Assembly (NCBI RefSeq): GCF_050436995.1
Contig: NC_134767.1
Location: 2,914,001 to 2,978,000 of the forward strand
Direction: 5' to 3'
Length of the DNA stretch: 64,000 nt
Origin: Anticarsia gemmatalis
Taxonomy: Eukaryota > Arthropoda > Insecta > Lepidoptera > Erebidae
Of the stretch, positions 47,108 to 59,449 are shown in pieces. The notes below the pieces were generated by a model, which saw only the letters and a program-made list of their open reading frames with translations, made no database searches and was not told the DNA's origin. How positions within the stretch are numbered: the stretch's first letter is position 1; each line of letters begins with the position of its first letter. Position numbers and translations under genes: made by a program.

Positions 47108-50100
47108 CGATCATGAGGGTTCGAGTTATATTAATCGGGTCAAAGTACTAGGTATGTCTGTATGCAATAAACATAAACTAGTGTGGACTACCGATTCAAA
47201 GTACGACAGCTATTGCAACGTTGCTATGATGGCTCCTTTAGTATAACAAAACTCTTTATTTTCCAAACTTTCCATTCATTGCGTAAAATTTCAGTCAATT
47301 TTTAATACGGCTTTATTCTTCTACCTTTTGTTCTATATTTCAATACCCATTGTCTTACGAAAGATTCACTACTATCTATTATTAATTAACAAAGAACCAC
47401 TACACAGAACTTATACAGCTCATTAGTGTTACGTCTTAAAGCTCGGGTTTACGGTTCTTATTAGCATTTATCAATACTCCGAGCTCTCTTTAAATTAAAA
47501 ATGTCGTGGTTTTATTCTGACCTCCGTCGTTGAACTAGGCTGCTTATTATGTAAGTCTTTGTTTTTTTTTTATTTTATGACTTGATTATTCGTTGTTAAA
47601 ATAGTGATGCTTTTCAAATGTAATACATGTTTAAATATTTATTCTATATTTCATAATTGTTAAAATGTAGTTGTCTGATATCTGAGTTTTGTTATTTTGC
47701 TTAAGAAATGGTAAAAGTTAAATAATATTAAAGTTATTTTAAAGAAATTAATTGATTACATCTAATGCAAAGGATCCTATGCTATTCTTTATTAGAGTAA
47801 TAAAAATGAATTCATTACAAAAAGTTGACAGCTTTTTCTAATCAATGAAAAATGAAATTGCTAATTATTTAATGTGGTAATCATTTTGCTATAATTATTG
47901 AGAATAACTGAGATCTTGGAAAGTAATTGTACTAGGCTATAAAAATATATACTTCCTAACCAGAGTTTAATTGTCCATATTATTATGTGAAACTGACCTT
48001 TAAGATCAAATATAAGTACACTAATTCTAAAATAAACATCACACGTTAAACCACAAAAAGTCAACAAAAATCAGAAACCCATCATCACTATCACTATCGA
48101 CCTTCAATATGTAAATCGATGCATTTTTTCCTCATTCACCATACCCATGACGTCACGGGAGATTGATAGCACCAGTTATCTGTCCATGAGTCGAGATAAA
48201 CGATGTTCTTGACCTTCTTGCGTTGACAAGCAACTACGGATGGTTTTTTGAATGATGGCTTCATAGGACCGGTTTTTGTTTATGTTTCAAGGTTATGTTA
48301 TGGGTCGGTTGGTTTGTTATACTGTGAAGATAGGGAAAGCTAGTGCGGGCTTATGTTGTTCTTGAAAAGACCTATTTTTTTTACGAAGTTACTTTGATTT
48401 TTCTCTACAATTATAGCAATTAGAAAAGAAAGTATATATTTTTTTCCCACACAAACCTTCATTTAGTTACTATTTATAATGTTTTAATAAAAAACAGCTA
48501 TATTAAATTTCACTTTAATAAACGTAACTTTAGGGAATGATCTTAAAATATATACCTACAATGAATGACTGTACTTTAGAGCGCACTATACTTTGAATAG
48601 ATTGAAGCACTCACTAGAGTAACTACATAATTAGAATAAAATACTCAAAATCCATGTTCAGTAAACTAATCTCCGTACCAAATTTTATAAGAAGAACTTC
48701 AGCAATTTACCCAAAATCCAAGCATACTTCTGCCCAAACCTTTAATATCAGTTTTAATAGCAACTGGATAACGCCTACAATATCTTCATAGCAAAGAAGC
48801 CGACACCCTCTCACTGGAGATTTATGCTCAGTTGAGTGCCAAGAAAATTTTCATGATATTTCGAAAATAACAAAAGGCAAAACTTTTTGTACAAGCCAAA
48901 GCACTTTGGCTACCGTCGAACAGGTAAAATAAACTTTTTGTTTTATAATACCTATTTTTATGCAGCAATGGTATGTAGAAAACGAAGTATAGAAGAAATT
49001 TTGTAATGCTTTGTGGTAAGCAATGGAGTTCAATCAGGATTAGAGCAAAGTATTTGCGATTCTGATGTATAATTCCTGATCAAAAGGGAATGTGTTTGAT
49101 TACTTGTTTGTAAAGTTATTCGACTTTCCAAATGTATCTTTTCTAATTATTATTATGAATATTCGTTACGTTAAAATTCTGAATCTGTTGCGAAAGATAA
49201 TTATATAGATAATTAAAATCTATCATAATCATCATAATTAAAATATATTCTTTAAAGAAAATCAATCAAACAGTTTTTTTTTTACAAGCTATAATTTTTC
49301 ATATTTTCTATTTTTGTTTAACTTTACTGTACTATTGTTAGTCAAAGATCTCCCCAAATTCTTCTATCAGTCTCAATTATCAGCCATTTCCTGCCAACCA
49401 TCCATAACGCTTAATTTAAAAATAAACACGAGCAAAGAAAACAAAACCAGAATCTATTAAAACATCGTTACGAAAACGTAACATTTCCAAATGAAAATGA
49501 TTTTTCAAACGGTAACCGCGTTTTGGGTCAAAACTCTTTAATTCCGAGGAAACAAAGTTAGCGAGGTAACACTAAATTTAAAGTACTTACACCAATTTTG
49601 AGAAAGGTGAGCCATGAGGGATGAGATGTTTTCCGCACCGTTTCACTTTCGTTATGTTTTTATTTTGATGCTCAAGTAAAAGGCTGACAGGTGTTAGGGA
49701 AGATTGCTTCACTTACGAGTAAATTTTGGAATAGCTATCTTTATAATACAAGTAAGATTTGGATGGATATTCACCAAATGATCATTGTTTGTTTAAGGTA
49801 TTAGTTAAGCAATCAATGCGTTATGTTTGCATGTCTGCGACTGACTTTATAGTCTAAGCAATGGGTAGAACTGCTGGTTGCAATGTTTTCATGTTTGATT
49901 TCCAAGTCAGGCTAGGCAAAGTGCTATCTATATATGCTATCTTTATCCTATAAATTTATAAATTTTTCGTAACTCGAAGTGTGGTAACGCGCATTCAACA
50001 TTAATTACAAAATTTTAATGTTAGTGTATTTTTCATTCCTCTGGCTACATCTTAGAATATAATAGTTGTGAACAAACAAAATACCTTTCTATTAACAGCT

Positions 50101-50514
50101 ATATTTTACATCAGATGAACCAATTAACACTACTATAGGTATTGTATGTTCTATTCCAATGGGTCAATACAAATAAACAGTAAAGTGTACATACATAACG
50201 TTTATAGACTTGGTGGTCGGGCCGTCTCGTACGTTTGCAAGAGATATGGGTTAGAGAATAGAATTAAAATACTAGTAGCTAGTATTTGTAGTCCGATAGT
50301 GAAACGGTAGTTGTAAATTGAATTCGTTCTTTTGCGTGGTTAGTTTTTAACATACTGTATTGTTAACAAACTATTTATATTTATTCGATAAAAATAAGTG
50401 AATTTATGATTGTGCTTTAAAAATTGTAAATAAAGTTTGAAGGTTAAGTTACGTAGGTTTACAATATACTGTGTAAAAACAGATATTTTGAAACTATCTG
50501 ATCTACTGCAAAGA
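47108..50514. other. Intergenic DNA, no gene seen
   Basis: About 3.4 kb of AT-rich DNA with only short frames. A faint tRNA-SINE trace (TTTGATTTCCAAGTCAGGC near 49893) is the only repeat noticed. Confidence 0.4.
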
Positions 50515-50730
50515 AGTTGAGGTTGGGAACCTCCGTGTCTCGGAGAGCACGTCTTGCGCCTGACCTCTCACTGGTCGTGTCGCCCTAGCCGCCCCACTGG
50601 ACTATGAGAGTGAACGAACAGAGAGTGTGCCTGTGTATTGTGCACACACTTGGACACTAAAAACTAAGTCCTGCACAGTGGCTGGTTTCAATGAAACTGA
50701 CCGTCGCGTCGTAGCAGAATATCGGCCTGC
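50515..50730 (+). repeat. Interspersed repeat, plus copy of an inverted pair
   Basis: GAACCTCCGTGTCTCGGAGA, CGCCTGACCTCTCACTGGTC, CCACTGGACTATGAGAGTG and GTGGCTGGTTTCAATGAAAC are all found, reverse-complemented, at 52596-52830. Family unknown to me. The frame at 50627-50869 falls partly in it and is not a gene. Confidence 0.65.
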
Positions 50731-51949
50731 ATGTTGTTATATAATATGTACTTATCTATTTACTCAAACATACAAAACAGATACAATACACGCCCCATGT
50801 ATTTCTCCCTTGAGATTCCCAATTAGGGACGGAATTACTCCGTCCTGCCACCGTCACCAAGGGAGCTGAGGAATTATACAATTTATATTTTGCTTCGAAC
50901 TTTTCTAAACAACAGTCACTTTAGGGAATACAAAGTGTATCGTGTCCATATCGTCGAGTCACCGATAGAAGGTTTTGGGTGGGGCTTTGGCTGTGAATGT
51001 ACATTTGTGGACAACTAAAATGATTTGTGCGGCTCCGCTTACTTGGATTTTAGATAAAAAGTCACCTATATTTGTGTCCGGGCTTTCATAAGCATCGTTC
51101 ACAGTATACAAGTATAAACCTACAATTGAGAATCGACCACTCTTTGTCTTTGCAAAACTCCTGGACATTTTGCCAATTTCGTACTCAGATACTCTGCATA
51201 TTTTCTAATATAATCCACAGTCATAGGAGCCCGTTCTATTGATTAATGCCACGCTAATGTTCATTAAAATCGAACCAGTGGTATAGACGTAAATCATAAC
51301 AGACAAACAGACTTTAGTAGTCTTTAATATTAACACGAAATTATGGATTAATTAATTATGATTATTGACAATTTATTACATTTTCACGTTTGATGTATTA
51401 TACACAAGTGGCGTTAGGTCAGGAATTTAACACGCAAATAGAATGTAGGAAAGAATTATCACTTTATTTGAACAATATCTGTTAATTAAATTTGCTGTAA
51501 ATTGAATACACGCTTTGAGGGAAAATCTTGATTATAAAATAAATACTTAAATTGATGATTACATTTAAAGTATAACAATATCCCGTAAAAAATAAAGCAA
51601 AATTATAAGTTACACTAATAAGCAAAAACATCACCAAAACTTTAAGCATTAAGTCTTATTATCTCATTAAGTACATTATCAATAATACATTACCTTACAG
51701 ACATTTTCATAAAAACAAAAAAAAAACGCTATGGTGGCCTTCAAAAAATGTGCTACGCTATGATGATGTAGCAGATGACGTCATAGTAAGTAAGCGGTGC
51801 CTAAGCTGTCGTAGGCGTTCGTAGCCGATTACCGGTCGACAAGCCCACTGGCGCGTAGATGCTACGAATATATTAAATTCTTTAAAAAAAATGTATGTTT
51901 TGTATGTATGGTAGCCAGATTGATGCTTACATGTGGATGTCGTGGCACT
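50731..51949. other. Intergenic DNA, nothing recognised
   Basis: Short minus-strand frames (50959-51168, 51758-51952) have no domain. No repeat ends found. Confidence 0.4.
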
Positions 51950-52095
51950 CATAGCTAGTTGTGCTCACCGGTCGGTGTGCTCACGACGGGTTAAGCAAAC
52001 GTTGGCGCGGTCATTTCATAGATGGGTTGCATAGTGGTATTTGAATTGAATGTCTCCGTGCGGGCACTATAAAAGTCAGTCCCGGTTGTTATTAA
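51950..52095 (+). mobile_element. 5S rRNA-derived SINE, copy 6
   Basis: TGTGCTCACCGGTCGGTGTG, GACGGGTTAAGCAAACG, GGCGCGGTCATTTCATAGAT and GGGTTGCATAGTGGTATTTG, then CTCCGTGCGGGCA and GTCAGTCCCGGTTGTTATT. It has the family's head, 5S-like core and tail in order. Confidence 0.7.
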
Positions 52096-52595
52096 TTAAG
52101 ATAACAATGAAACAACTTTGATACTAGGTCAACCACTAACTATACGATGTAATGGAATGATAATGGTAGTAGTCCCGATAAACTACCCATTACAGCTGAC
52201 AAGACTGAGAGAGGAATACAGGCCCAAGTTCACCACAAGAACTGAATCAATATCAATTTAAACATTTCTATGGATTGCGTAGTTTCATCACCAAGATATT
52301 TCTTTAACAGTATTTTATAAAAGTTCGAAAGTGAATATAACTTTTAAACCGTTCCCAAAAAAACCTGTTTTATAAGACAACCCAAAGAAAACCTTGCAGA
52401 CTTGAAGTTTATCTTTCGTCTGAAGTAAAGAAGTATCGATATAAAAAGGATCGGCGCAATCTATACGCAATTTCACTGTCCCTCGAGATTCAGATCCGTA
52501 TTAGGTTTGTTATTGAAAAAGTTTCGCTAATGAATTTAATAAAAGACATGTCTGTTCTTTTGGAACATTGTCTCTCATAAATAAATATACACGAT
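52096..52595. other. Intergenic DNA, nothing recognised
   Basis: No gene or repeat supported. Confidence 0.4.
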
Positions 52596-52830
52596 GATGT
52601 CGTCCCGGCCGATTTCGGCTACGGCGGCCAGTTTCATTGAAACCAGCCAACTATGCAGGACTTTGTTTATAGTGCCCAAGTGTGTTCACAATACACAGGT
52701 AAACTCTCTGTTCTATTACTCTCATAGTCTGGTGGGACGGCTAAACCGACACGACCAGTGAGGAGAGGTCAGGCGCAGGACCGACGGCTTTACGTGCTCT
52801 CCGAGGCACGGAGGTCTAAGACCTCAACTT
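52596..52830 (-). repeat. Interspersed repeat, minus copy of an inverted pair
   Basis: Reverse complement of 50515-50730: GCCAGTTTCATTGAAACCAG, CACTTGGGCACTATAAACAA (minus strand), GACCAGTGAGGAGAGGTCAG and CTCTCCGAGGCACGGAGGTC. It begins with GGCCGATTTCGGC, a 13-base palindrome. Confidence 0.65.
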
Positions 52831-52879
52831 ACTAGCTCCGAGCAATCTCTGAGAATTTTTAAACAGAAAATATCAGAAA

Positions 52880-52952
52880 AGACTTTTAGGCCCGACCTGA
52901 GACCTCTTGCGCGGCAGTCGCATACACTACCGACCGCGCCACAGGGGCAGTT
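52880..52952 (-). mobile_element. tRNA-derived SINE head
   Basis: The minus strand reads GTGGCGCGGTCGGTAGTGTA then TGCGACTGCCGCGCAAGAGG and TCTCAGGTCGGGCC, a tRNA-like A box, stem and decayed B box. It abuts the repeat at 52596-52830. Confidence 0.6.
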
Positions 52953-53087
52953 GAAATACACACATACATACATGAAATCACTTGTTTCTATAGTAGTAAA
53001 CAAAGATCACGAACGCCACCTGGTAAGAAAGATCCTTACAAATCCGTACTTGATTCACATTCAATCGTTTAGTAATTAAATACTTCT

Positions 53088-53256
53088 GCAGCGCGATTTT
53101 CTACAGTCTCTACTGTCAAGTATCGAAAGTTGGACATTTAAAATGTACTACCAAAATAGTTCGTACGACGCCTATTAGAGGCGCTAATTAGATTGTCATA
53201 CAAAATTTCGCCATAGCCAGCCAATTGTTGATAGTCGATAGTAGTAGAGAATAGAC
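53088..53256 (+). mobile_element. GTAGCGC-ended MITE
   Basis: GCAGCGCGATTTTCTACAG, TACTGTCAAGTATCGAAAG, TAGAGGCGCTAATTAGATTG and GATAGTCGATAGTAGTAGAG. Nearly full length, with the last bases eroded. Confidence 0.65.
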
Positions 53257-54598
53257 CCATTGTGTACTGTGTACTGAAAATGAAAGTTCAACGTTTATCA
53301 CAAATTCAATCTTTAAATTAATTCTAATATAAAGTTTGCTTTTTCGTAAAAACCAAATGAAATACAAAATCTTACTTCCATCATTACCTTTGAGTAAATA
53401 CCTCGGAATTTAAATGAACCATTAAACATTCCATTCAGCTATTTTGAGCTGAAAGCAATGATTTGACTAGGCACGCACGGTATTAACGGGGAAATATGTG
53501 GCACACGACTCGTTAGAAAGTGCAAAGCTGGCTTAAAAATTATAAATACACAAGTAAATTGAACGGTAATAAGTTATAAGCGGTTTACTTTGCGGTACCT
53601 TGTATAAATTTAATGTGGGTAACGGTGCTGGTTAAAGAACTAGTAATTTATATTTGTTACATTATTAATAATGTATTGTTCTACAATTCTCTGTTATCCT
53701 GAATAAATAAAAGTAAAAATAAGCGATGGCGGGTGATTTTAACGCTTTGTACCTATACCTACAAAATCAAATCCTATATGAGGATCCAAGCTCTAATAAA
53801 AATTTAATTGTGTATAAACGGATCTGAAATACATGAGCAAGGATAAATGAATTCATGACGGGAATTCAATAATGGGAACAATTACAACATGAAAAGTAAG
53901 TAATTTTTAGACGTTCCTTCACAATGACCTTTAATGACTTGCTATCATAGATGGAATTAATAGTAAAGAATTCTTAAAATCACGCTTGTTTCCTGTTTAG
54001 TGATATATTAGATATGCATAAAATGCTCGCTTTATTGCGTCGTAATTAAACGTTTTTTCCAATAACGTTTGCGATTGGGGTGAATAATGTTAGGTTACGA
54101 GATGTCTATTTTTTTCTTCTAACCAAGAACAAAGAATATATTTTGTACTACTCTTAAAACTGTTTTGAAGATTAACTATCATTAATATCTAAGGTAATTC
54201 CAACTCGCTCTTCGTCTATAACTTGACCCGCACCCGCAAAGTAAAAGAGAGTACATTTTACAGTAATTAAGATATTAAAGAGGCGAGTGTTTTGAGCCGT
54301 TTCGAGCATTCATTTGGAAGCGTAAAAGCCTAGAATTTTCAGGTTAAGCCTCGTAATAGTAAAGGGTTTCTGATGTTTTCGACAAATGCGGCAAAATTTT
54401 AGAGTGTGCGAAATACTCCTATCCTTTTAACTGCAGTCGTAATACGTAGGGTCGTTTTGTTTAACAATTCTCTCTTTGAATAGGCGTTTGAATGGTAATG
54501 TGAAGTGTTTTGTTGTAAATAAAACTTTTATGGGCTTGCTTTAGAGAGTAGTTAGAAAGAGATGAATAATGACTACTTCACTAAATGCTAGTCTATCA
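53257..54598. other. Intergenic DNA, nothing recognised
   Basis: AT-rich, no gene or repeat supported. Confidence 0.4.
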
Positions 54599-54708
54599 GC
54601 GTAGCCTTTCTTACAACTATGTTTGAGTCGGCTTGTAGTCACACTAGATGCAGCTGTACTACCAGTATTTCATACAAAGCGAAGCGATATTTGACCCTCA
54701 CAAATTAG
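54599..54708 (+). repeat. Decayed copy of the 37126-37238 repeat
   Basis: GTAGCCTTTCTTACAACTAT, GTTTGAGTCGGCTTG, GATGCAGCTGTACTACCAG and CGATATTTGACCCTCAC align in order with that repeat. Confidence 0.5.
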
Positions 54709-55849
54709 CTAATTTACTTAACATATCAAAATTAATGTGAACTTAGATTCAGTTAAACATTTTCTTTCTCATTCTTATAAATACTTTGAAACCACAAACA
54801 TGTATTTTTTTAAACTGCTATAATAAATTATTTCTTTTACATTGCCTTGCGGCTTTACTTATTTTAAGGTGCTTAATAATAGCCTTCGAAAACAACTCGA
54901 AAGCCAAAAATAGAGGCAAACCCCAATATCAACGGTGGTCGAAAATATCCACAAGTTGTTAAAGGACGTCCACTCCCTGCCGGCTGTTTGCACAAACTTG
55001 TACAAGTTACAGCCTAATCCGAGCATTCTTACTAACTTTACCCATTCGCATTTCACTACAACGTAATGCTAGTAAGTTATACTAATGAGTTTTGAGAACT
55101 AACCGGTTGTTCGCTTGTGTACTAAATTAGGGAACCTAATAGTATTCTTCCTTTATTTAAAACGTGCTTCTGGTAATTTTATTTGCGTAAAAAAAACGTC
55201 CTTTTTAAAGAATCTTATTGGTAATTAACCGACTTAAAAAAGGAGTTTCTTTTTAATTCCTCGTGTATTTTTATCTTTGTTACGTTTATGTAGGTAAAAC
55301 CAATTTTGGTGTTTTTCTTTTATTTAAAAATGCTGTTGCATTGAAAACTGATCTGGAGTGTATGGGCAGGTCTAAGATATGTTTTTTTACGACTATCACT
55401 TACGTACCTAATTTCAATAAAATCCATTCGGTAGTTTTAACAGTCAAGTGCATTTTATTATTCTATAAAAAAGGGTAATAATCATGTTTAAACTGTATGA
55501 ATCAAAACGCACTAGATAAAAGTTTTTCCCCATTTCGACTTTTATACAAACAAAAGTTTCCCATAAAATCCTCATACAAAACCGCAAACAAAGCCTCATG
55601 TAGTTGAAAAATAAAAACTTTCCACGCTGAAGGTCTGAGCTTTATAAAATGTCGCCTTACGTTATATGAAAAATATAACACATTACACAAAGTGCAACGG
55701 TGCTTTGAAAATCTTTGTTATATTGTTATGGAGCTGGAAATAACATCAAATGTAAGGCTTACTGTTATTTTATAGCGGTACTGAATCAAATTGCAAGTTT
55801 TCTTGAACCTTATTATTATATTGTTATTTTATTAGGACTTATTTATTTA
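54709..55849. other. Intergenic DNA, nothing recognised
   Basis: Several 60-70-codon frames without domains. No repeat supported. Confidence 0.4.
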
Positions 55850-55984
55850 CTAGCTGACCCGTGCTCCATACTTATATATCCGTTTCCTGCATACCCTATT
55901 GTACATATATATTTAGCACATCGAAGTTCTTTTCTTTATAAATTCAAACTTAAGCATAGTCGGAGTAGCCTACATTTGATGTCT

Positions 55985-56144
55985 GTAGCGCAATTTTGTA
56001 CGACTATCGAGTATAGATAGATTGCTATCGAGAAATTTTGTATGATAATCTGATCAGCGCCTCTAACGGGCACCGCAGGAACTATTTTTGCAGTACATTT
56101 TAAATGTCAAACTCTAGGTACTCGACAGTAAAGAATTGCGCTAC
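55985..56144 (-). mobile_element. GTAGCGC-ended MITE with both termini intact
   Basis: Begins GTAGCGCAATTTTGTAC and ends AAGAATTGCGCTAC, so both terminal inverted repeats are visible in one copy. Inside are TATCGAGAAATTTTGTATG, ATCAGCGCCTCTAACGGGC and ATTTTAAATGTCAAACTC. Flanks TGATGTCT and TGATATTC are similar but not identical, a possible 8-bp target duplication. Confidence 0.7.
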
Positions 56145-56250
56145 TGATATTCGAATATTGCCGTTGTCATATTCAAATATTGCTTTTACAACCCAATAAG
56201 GCCAAACCTTATTTAGAATATAAGTAATTATGGGCATACCTTAGAATATT

Positions 56251-56308
56251 ATCTGTTACTAACCAAAATTTTATTGTGAATTCGATAAAATTTTGGTCAG
56301 TAACAGAT
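56251..56308. repeat. 24-bp inverted repeat with 10-nt loop
   Basis: Arms 56251-56274 and 56285-56308 (ATCTGTTACTAACCAAAATT start, AATTTTGGTCAGTAACAGAT end) pair at 23 of 24 positions around TGTGAATTCG. Confidence 0.8.
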
Positions 56309-56470
56309 CTGTATATGAAATATCTTTACAATTTTTTAAATCTTCCTCTTGAACCACCCCATCTATAAAAAAACCGCATCAAAATCCGTTGTGTAGTTTT
56401 AAAGATCTAAACATACATACATACAGACACAGGGACAGACGCGGAAAGCGACTTTGCTTTATACTACGTA

Positions 56471-57659
56471 GTAGAGAGTAACAACACAGGCGCATCCACA
56501 AGTATAAACTAGTTTAACATAACAACGAGTCACGCTTACAATCATCTAGACCACCTAAGTAGTCTGCATTAATTATCTCTTCCTTATTTATCATAAGTTA
56601 TTAAAATTATCTTAAAGATTATAAATATTATGACTTGTAACGCATGTAATGCATGTCATGTACATCTGGCAGTTAGCTTATCAGTTCGTTATATACTTGA
56701 TGGTGTCACCGGCTTCGGCTTCTCATTAAATAAATAAAATATCCAATGGTATCTATACCACTAATATAAAAAAATCATGACTGTTAACTTGGTAGGCAAA
56801 GGTGAATGAAATTCATAGTTTTTTTTAAGTTTTACCGTTTTCAGAGTCTCGTGTGAACAGGAGCAACCCTATTTTCATAACGTTAACTACTTAATTTGGG
56901 GCTACGATAAGAAAAAAAAACCCCCAAAAAAAAAAAGATTATTATCCTAAACACGGGAATCAAATCCAGAGACCACATGATCAGCAATCGTATATGCGGC
57001 CGTAATAGACCCTCGAGTAGTTGTTGAGCAAAAATGTTTCAACGATATGTATTGTTACCCATGAAAGTATCCACTTTATTGAATTTATTGAAAGACAAAA
57101 CAGTAATGGCACAATTATCTATTAAGATTCTACTATGACAATGACTGGTATTTTTGTGGACAGAAACTCTGCTGTATCCGTGCAAAAAGCAACAAATTCT
57201 TTCATAAAGTTTAGGCATAGATTGTATCAAATTATTTAGCAAATCGTCATCGTACATTCCGGCATCCTGCAACAAAAATAAACGGCTATAATACTATTAG
57301 ATTATAGATTAGACATTACGGAAAGACGCAAGTCATAATCGCAGTGATATGAGCTATTTCTATTTGTGCCATCTCATTTACTCATCACTCAAGAGTTAAC
57401 TAGTATTGTAACCCTATCCCGCTTACTAGCACGGTTATTGGCAAGTCTTGTCGTGTGTGACAAGAGAAAGCAAGACTATTTCTTCGTGGCTGTGACAAGA
57501 CTTTATTCTTATCGTCTCTTGTCACCTTATTTTAATGTTGAGCCGAGTCGATGAAAATTAGACGAAGATGTATTCAACAGACCGATGTTTCGTCATTTTA
57601 AGTGTTAATATTAATTACTGGGCACTTATGTATCGAGAAATTGACATTATTACTATTAT
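56471..57659. other. Intergenic DNA, nothing recognised
   Basis: A 78-codon minus-strand frame at 57039-57275 and a 62-codon plus-strand frame at 57366-57554 have no domain I know. Confidence 0.4.
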
Positions 57660-57819
57660 ACTACACTGTCTGCTATTGCTGATTGGCTAACTATCGAGAA
57701 ATTTTGTATGAAAATACGATGAGCGCCTCTAGCGGGCACGATAAGAACTATTTTTGCAGAAGATTTTAAATGTCAAATTTTAGATACTTTATGGTATCGA
57801 CTGCAATGAATCGCGCTAC
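57660..57819 (-). mobile_element. GTAGCGC-ended MITE, reverse copy
   Basis: CTAACTATCGAGAAATTTTG, GAGCGCCTCTAGCGGGCACG and GACTGCAATGAATCGCGCTAC. The left end is eroded. Confidence 0.6.
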
Positions 57820-58922
57820 AGTACAGTCCAATCTAGAAATTGATTTTGTTCGCGGTGGAATAAAGCCACAAGTCTCAATATAATTCACATTCTAATTAAT
57901 TACCTTTTGCATCATTCAAACAAGAAATGAATAAAGAATAGTTAAACGTTTAGACTTTCAATGAGATCCTTGTTCGAAGAAGGAATTTAAATGAAAACGT
58001 CTTCAGTACTAGATCGTAAACGAATAGACGCATATACAGATATTAATGACAGTACGTATAGAGAATTTACATGACTGTGTAATATAACATAAGGCCGGCT
58101 GCACATGAAACATACTTGTTAGTAACCAATTTCAAAAAAAGTTGGTCGTTTTCAATTTTTCTGTATTTAAAAAAATACAAAAACACATTTCGTAGTCGAC
58201 ATCAATAATAAATTAACCCCCCCCCCCTTTCGTCTTCCATAAAAGCGTTAACTACTATAGATTCCGGTTAGGAGTTTTTAGTCACGAATGAAGATGTTCA
58301 TCCGCCGTGAATTTGTGTGGCGTTACCTATATGAAACCAGATGGACACAGGCCAAATAAAATTAGGGATGCTAACAGCGGAATAAAAAAGATAAATGTAT
58401 GGATACATCAATGCTTCAGACTAAAATATTTATAAACGGTAATCCAGGAGTGAAGAAAAAACCTTCCCTCTATATTTTTTGGGCACATATTTATTTATTT
58501 GTCTTAAAAATGTTCTTTTCAACAGTAATGCAAACATATATACGTACATCGTTAAGAAAAATCTCGATTCTTGGAAATCTTGGAATCTTGTTATGATTAT
58601 GAGTACCTATAATAGTAACCATCGATGGTTAGATCAAGACACAGATGCACCAAAAATATTGATATATCGTTTGCATCCCTAATGATCATAACTGACGTTT
58701 AGTCTACGTCACTAATTGTTGGCAGCTCTTCACACGTTCTAATATTGTAAATTATTTGGCGATTGATAAACGTGACCGGAAAATTCTTTCGAGATAAGGT
58801 TTTCTACACCTCTTACCGAGCAGATGCAGTAATTATACCAACTATCGCGAGAAGCAAGAGATTTGAGATATATTGTAAAAATTAAAAAGGGAAGTAAGTA
58901 ACTAAACTTCAATAACATTACG
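57820..58922. other. Intergenic DNA, nothing recognised
   Basis: Contains an 11-base run of C at about 58217-58227. Two overlapping frames at 58399-58682 lack any domain. Confidence 0.4.
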
Positions 58923-58992
58923 CTTGACCCGAGGATTGAACCTGAGCTCTCGAGAACAGCAGTCGCATACCACTGAGACTACAGAGGCAGTC
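58923..58992 (-). mobile_element. tRNA-derived SINE head
   Basis: The minus strand reads GACTGCCTCTGTAGTCTCAG then TGGTATGCGACTGC (A box) and CAGGTTCAATCCTCGGG (B box). No intact cloverleaf. Confidence 0.6.
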
Positions 58993-59374
58993 ATTAATAA
59001 TTAAAATTTAATTCAAGCTCTCACTAGTATTTGACGTGAAATCTGTTTTGAGTTGTTATTTTTAATAGTTCGTAATAGGAAGTGAAACTAACTATATTGC
59101 CATTTCCCAGCAACCTTGAAAAACCAATTATTGTTTTACTATTCTTGAGCTATAAAAACAGTTATTCGTTTCTAGTTTTATTTTAACAACTTGTAGACAG
59201 AATTACTCAATAACACCCAAAAAATATATTTATGTAAATTTTAATATCTTCGGTTTTAAATAAGACCAAAAATGGTTATAATGCATCTCATTAACTTACT
59301 ACATTTTTTTTTATCTGCAGTCGCTTACACGCGCAGTGTGTTACCGGACTATGAGCCGTCTATAATTTAAATAT

Positions 59375-59382
59375 TATATAAG
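59375..59382 (+). promoter_or_regulatory. Candidate TATA box of the UGT gene
   Basis: TATATAAG, 75 bp before the UGT start codon. Transcription would begin near 59400-59410, leaving a 5' leader of about 40-50 nt. Sequence inspection only. Confidence 0.35.
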
Positions 59383-59449
59383 ACGAACGATAATCTCAGG
59401 CTGAAATGCAAACGCAGTCCGACCTTACACGCGAGTGTTATCAATAAAC

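Larger units (their letters stand above)
55850..56470 (-). mobile_element. Decayed CTAG-ended element interrupted by a MITE
   Basis: CTAGCTGACCCGTGCTCCAT at the left. At the right are CATCAAAATCCGTTGTGTAG, TTTTAAAGATCTAAACATAC and GCGACTTTGCTTTATACTAC, which in Lepidoptera usually form one short element with that start. The MITE at 55985-56144 is nested inside. Confidence 0.45.
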
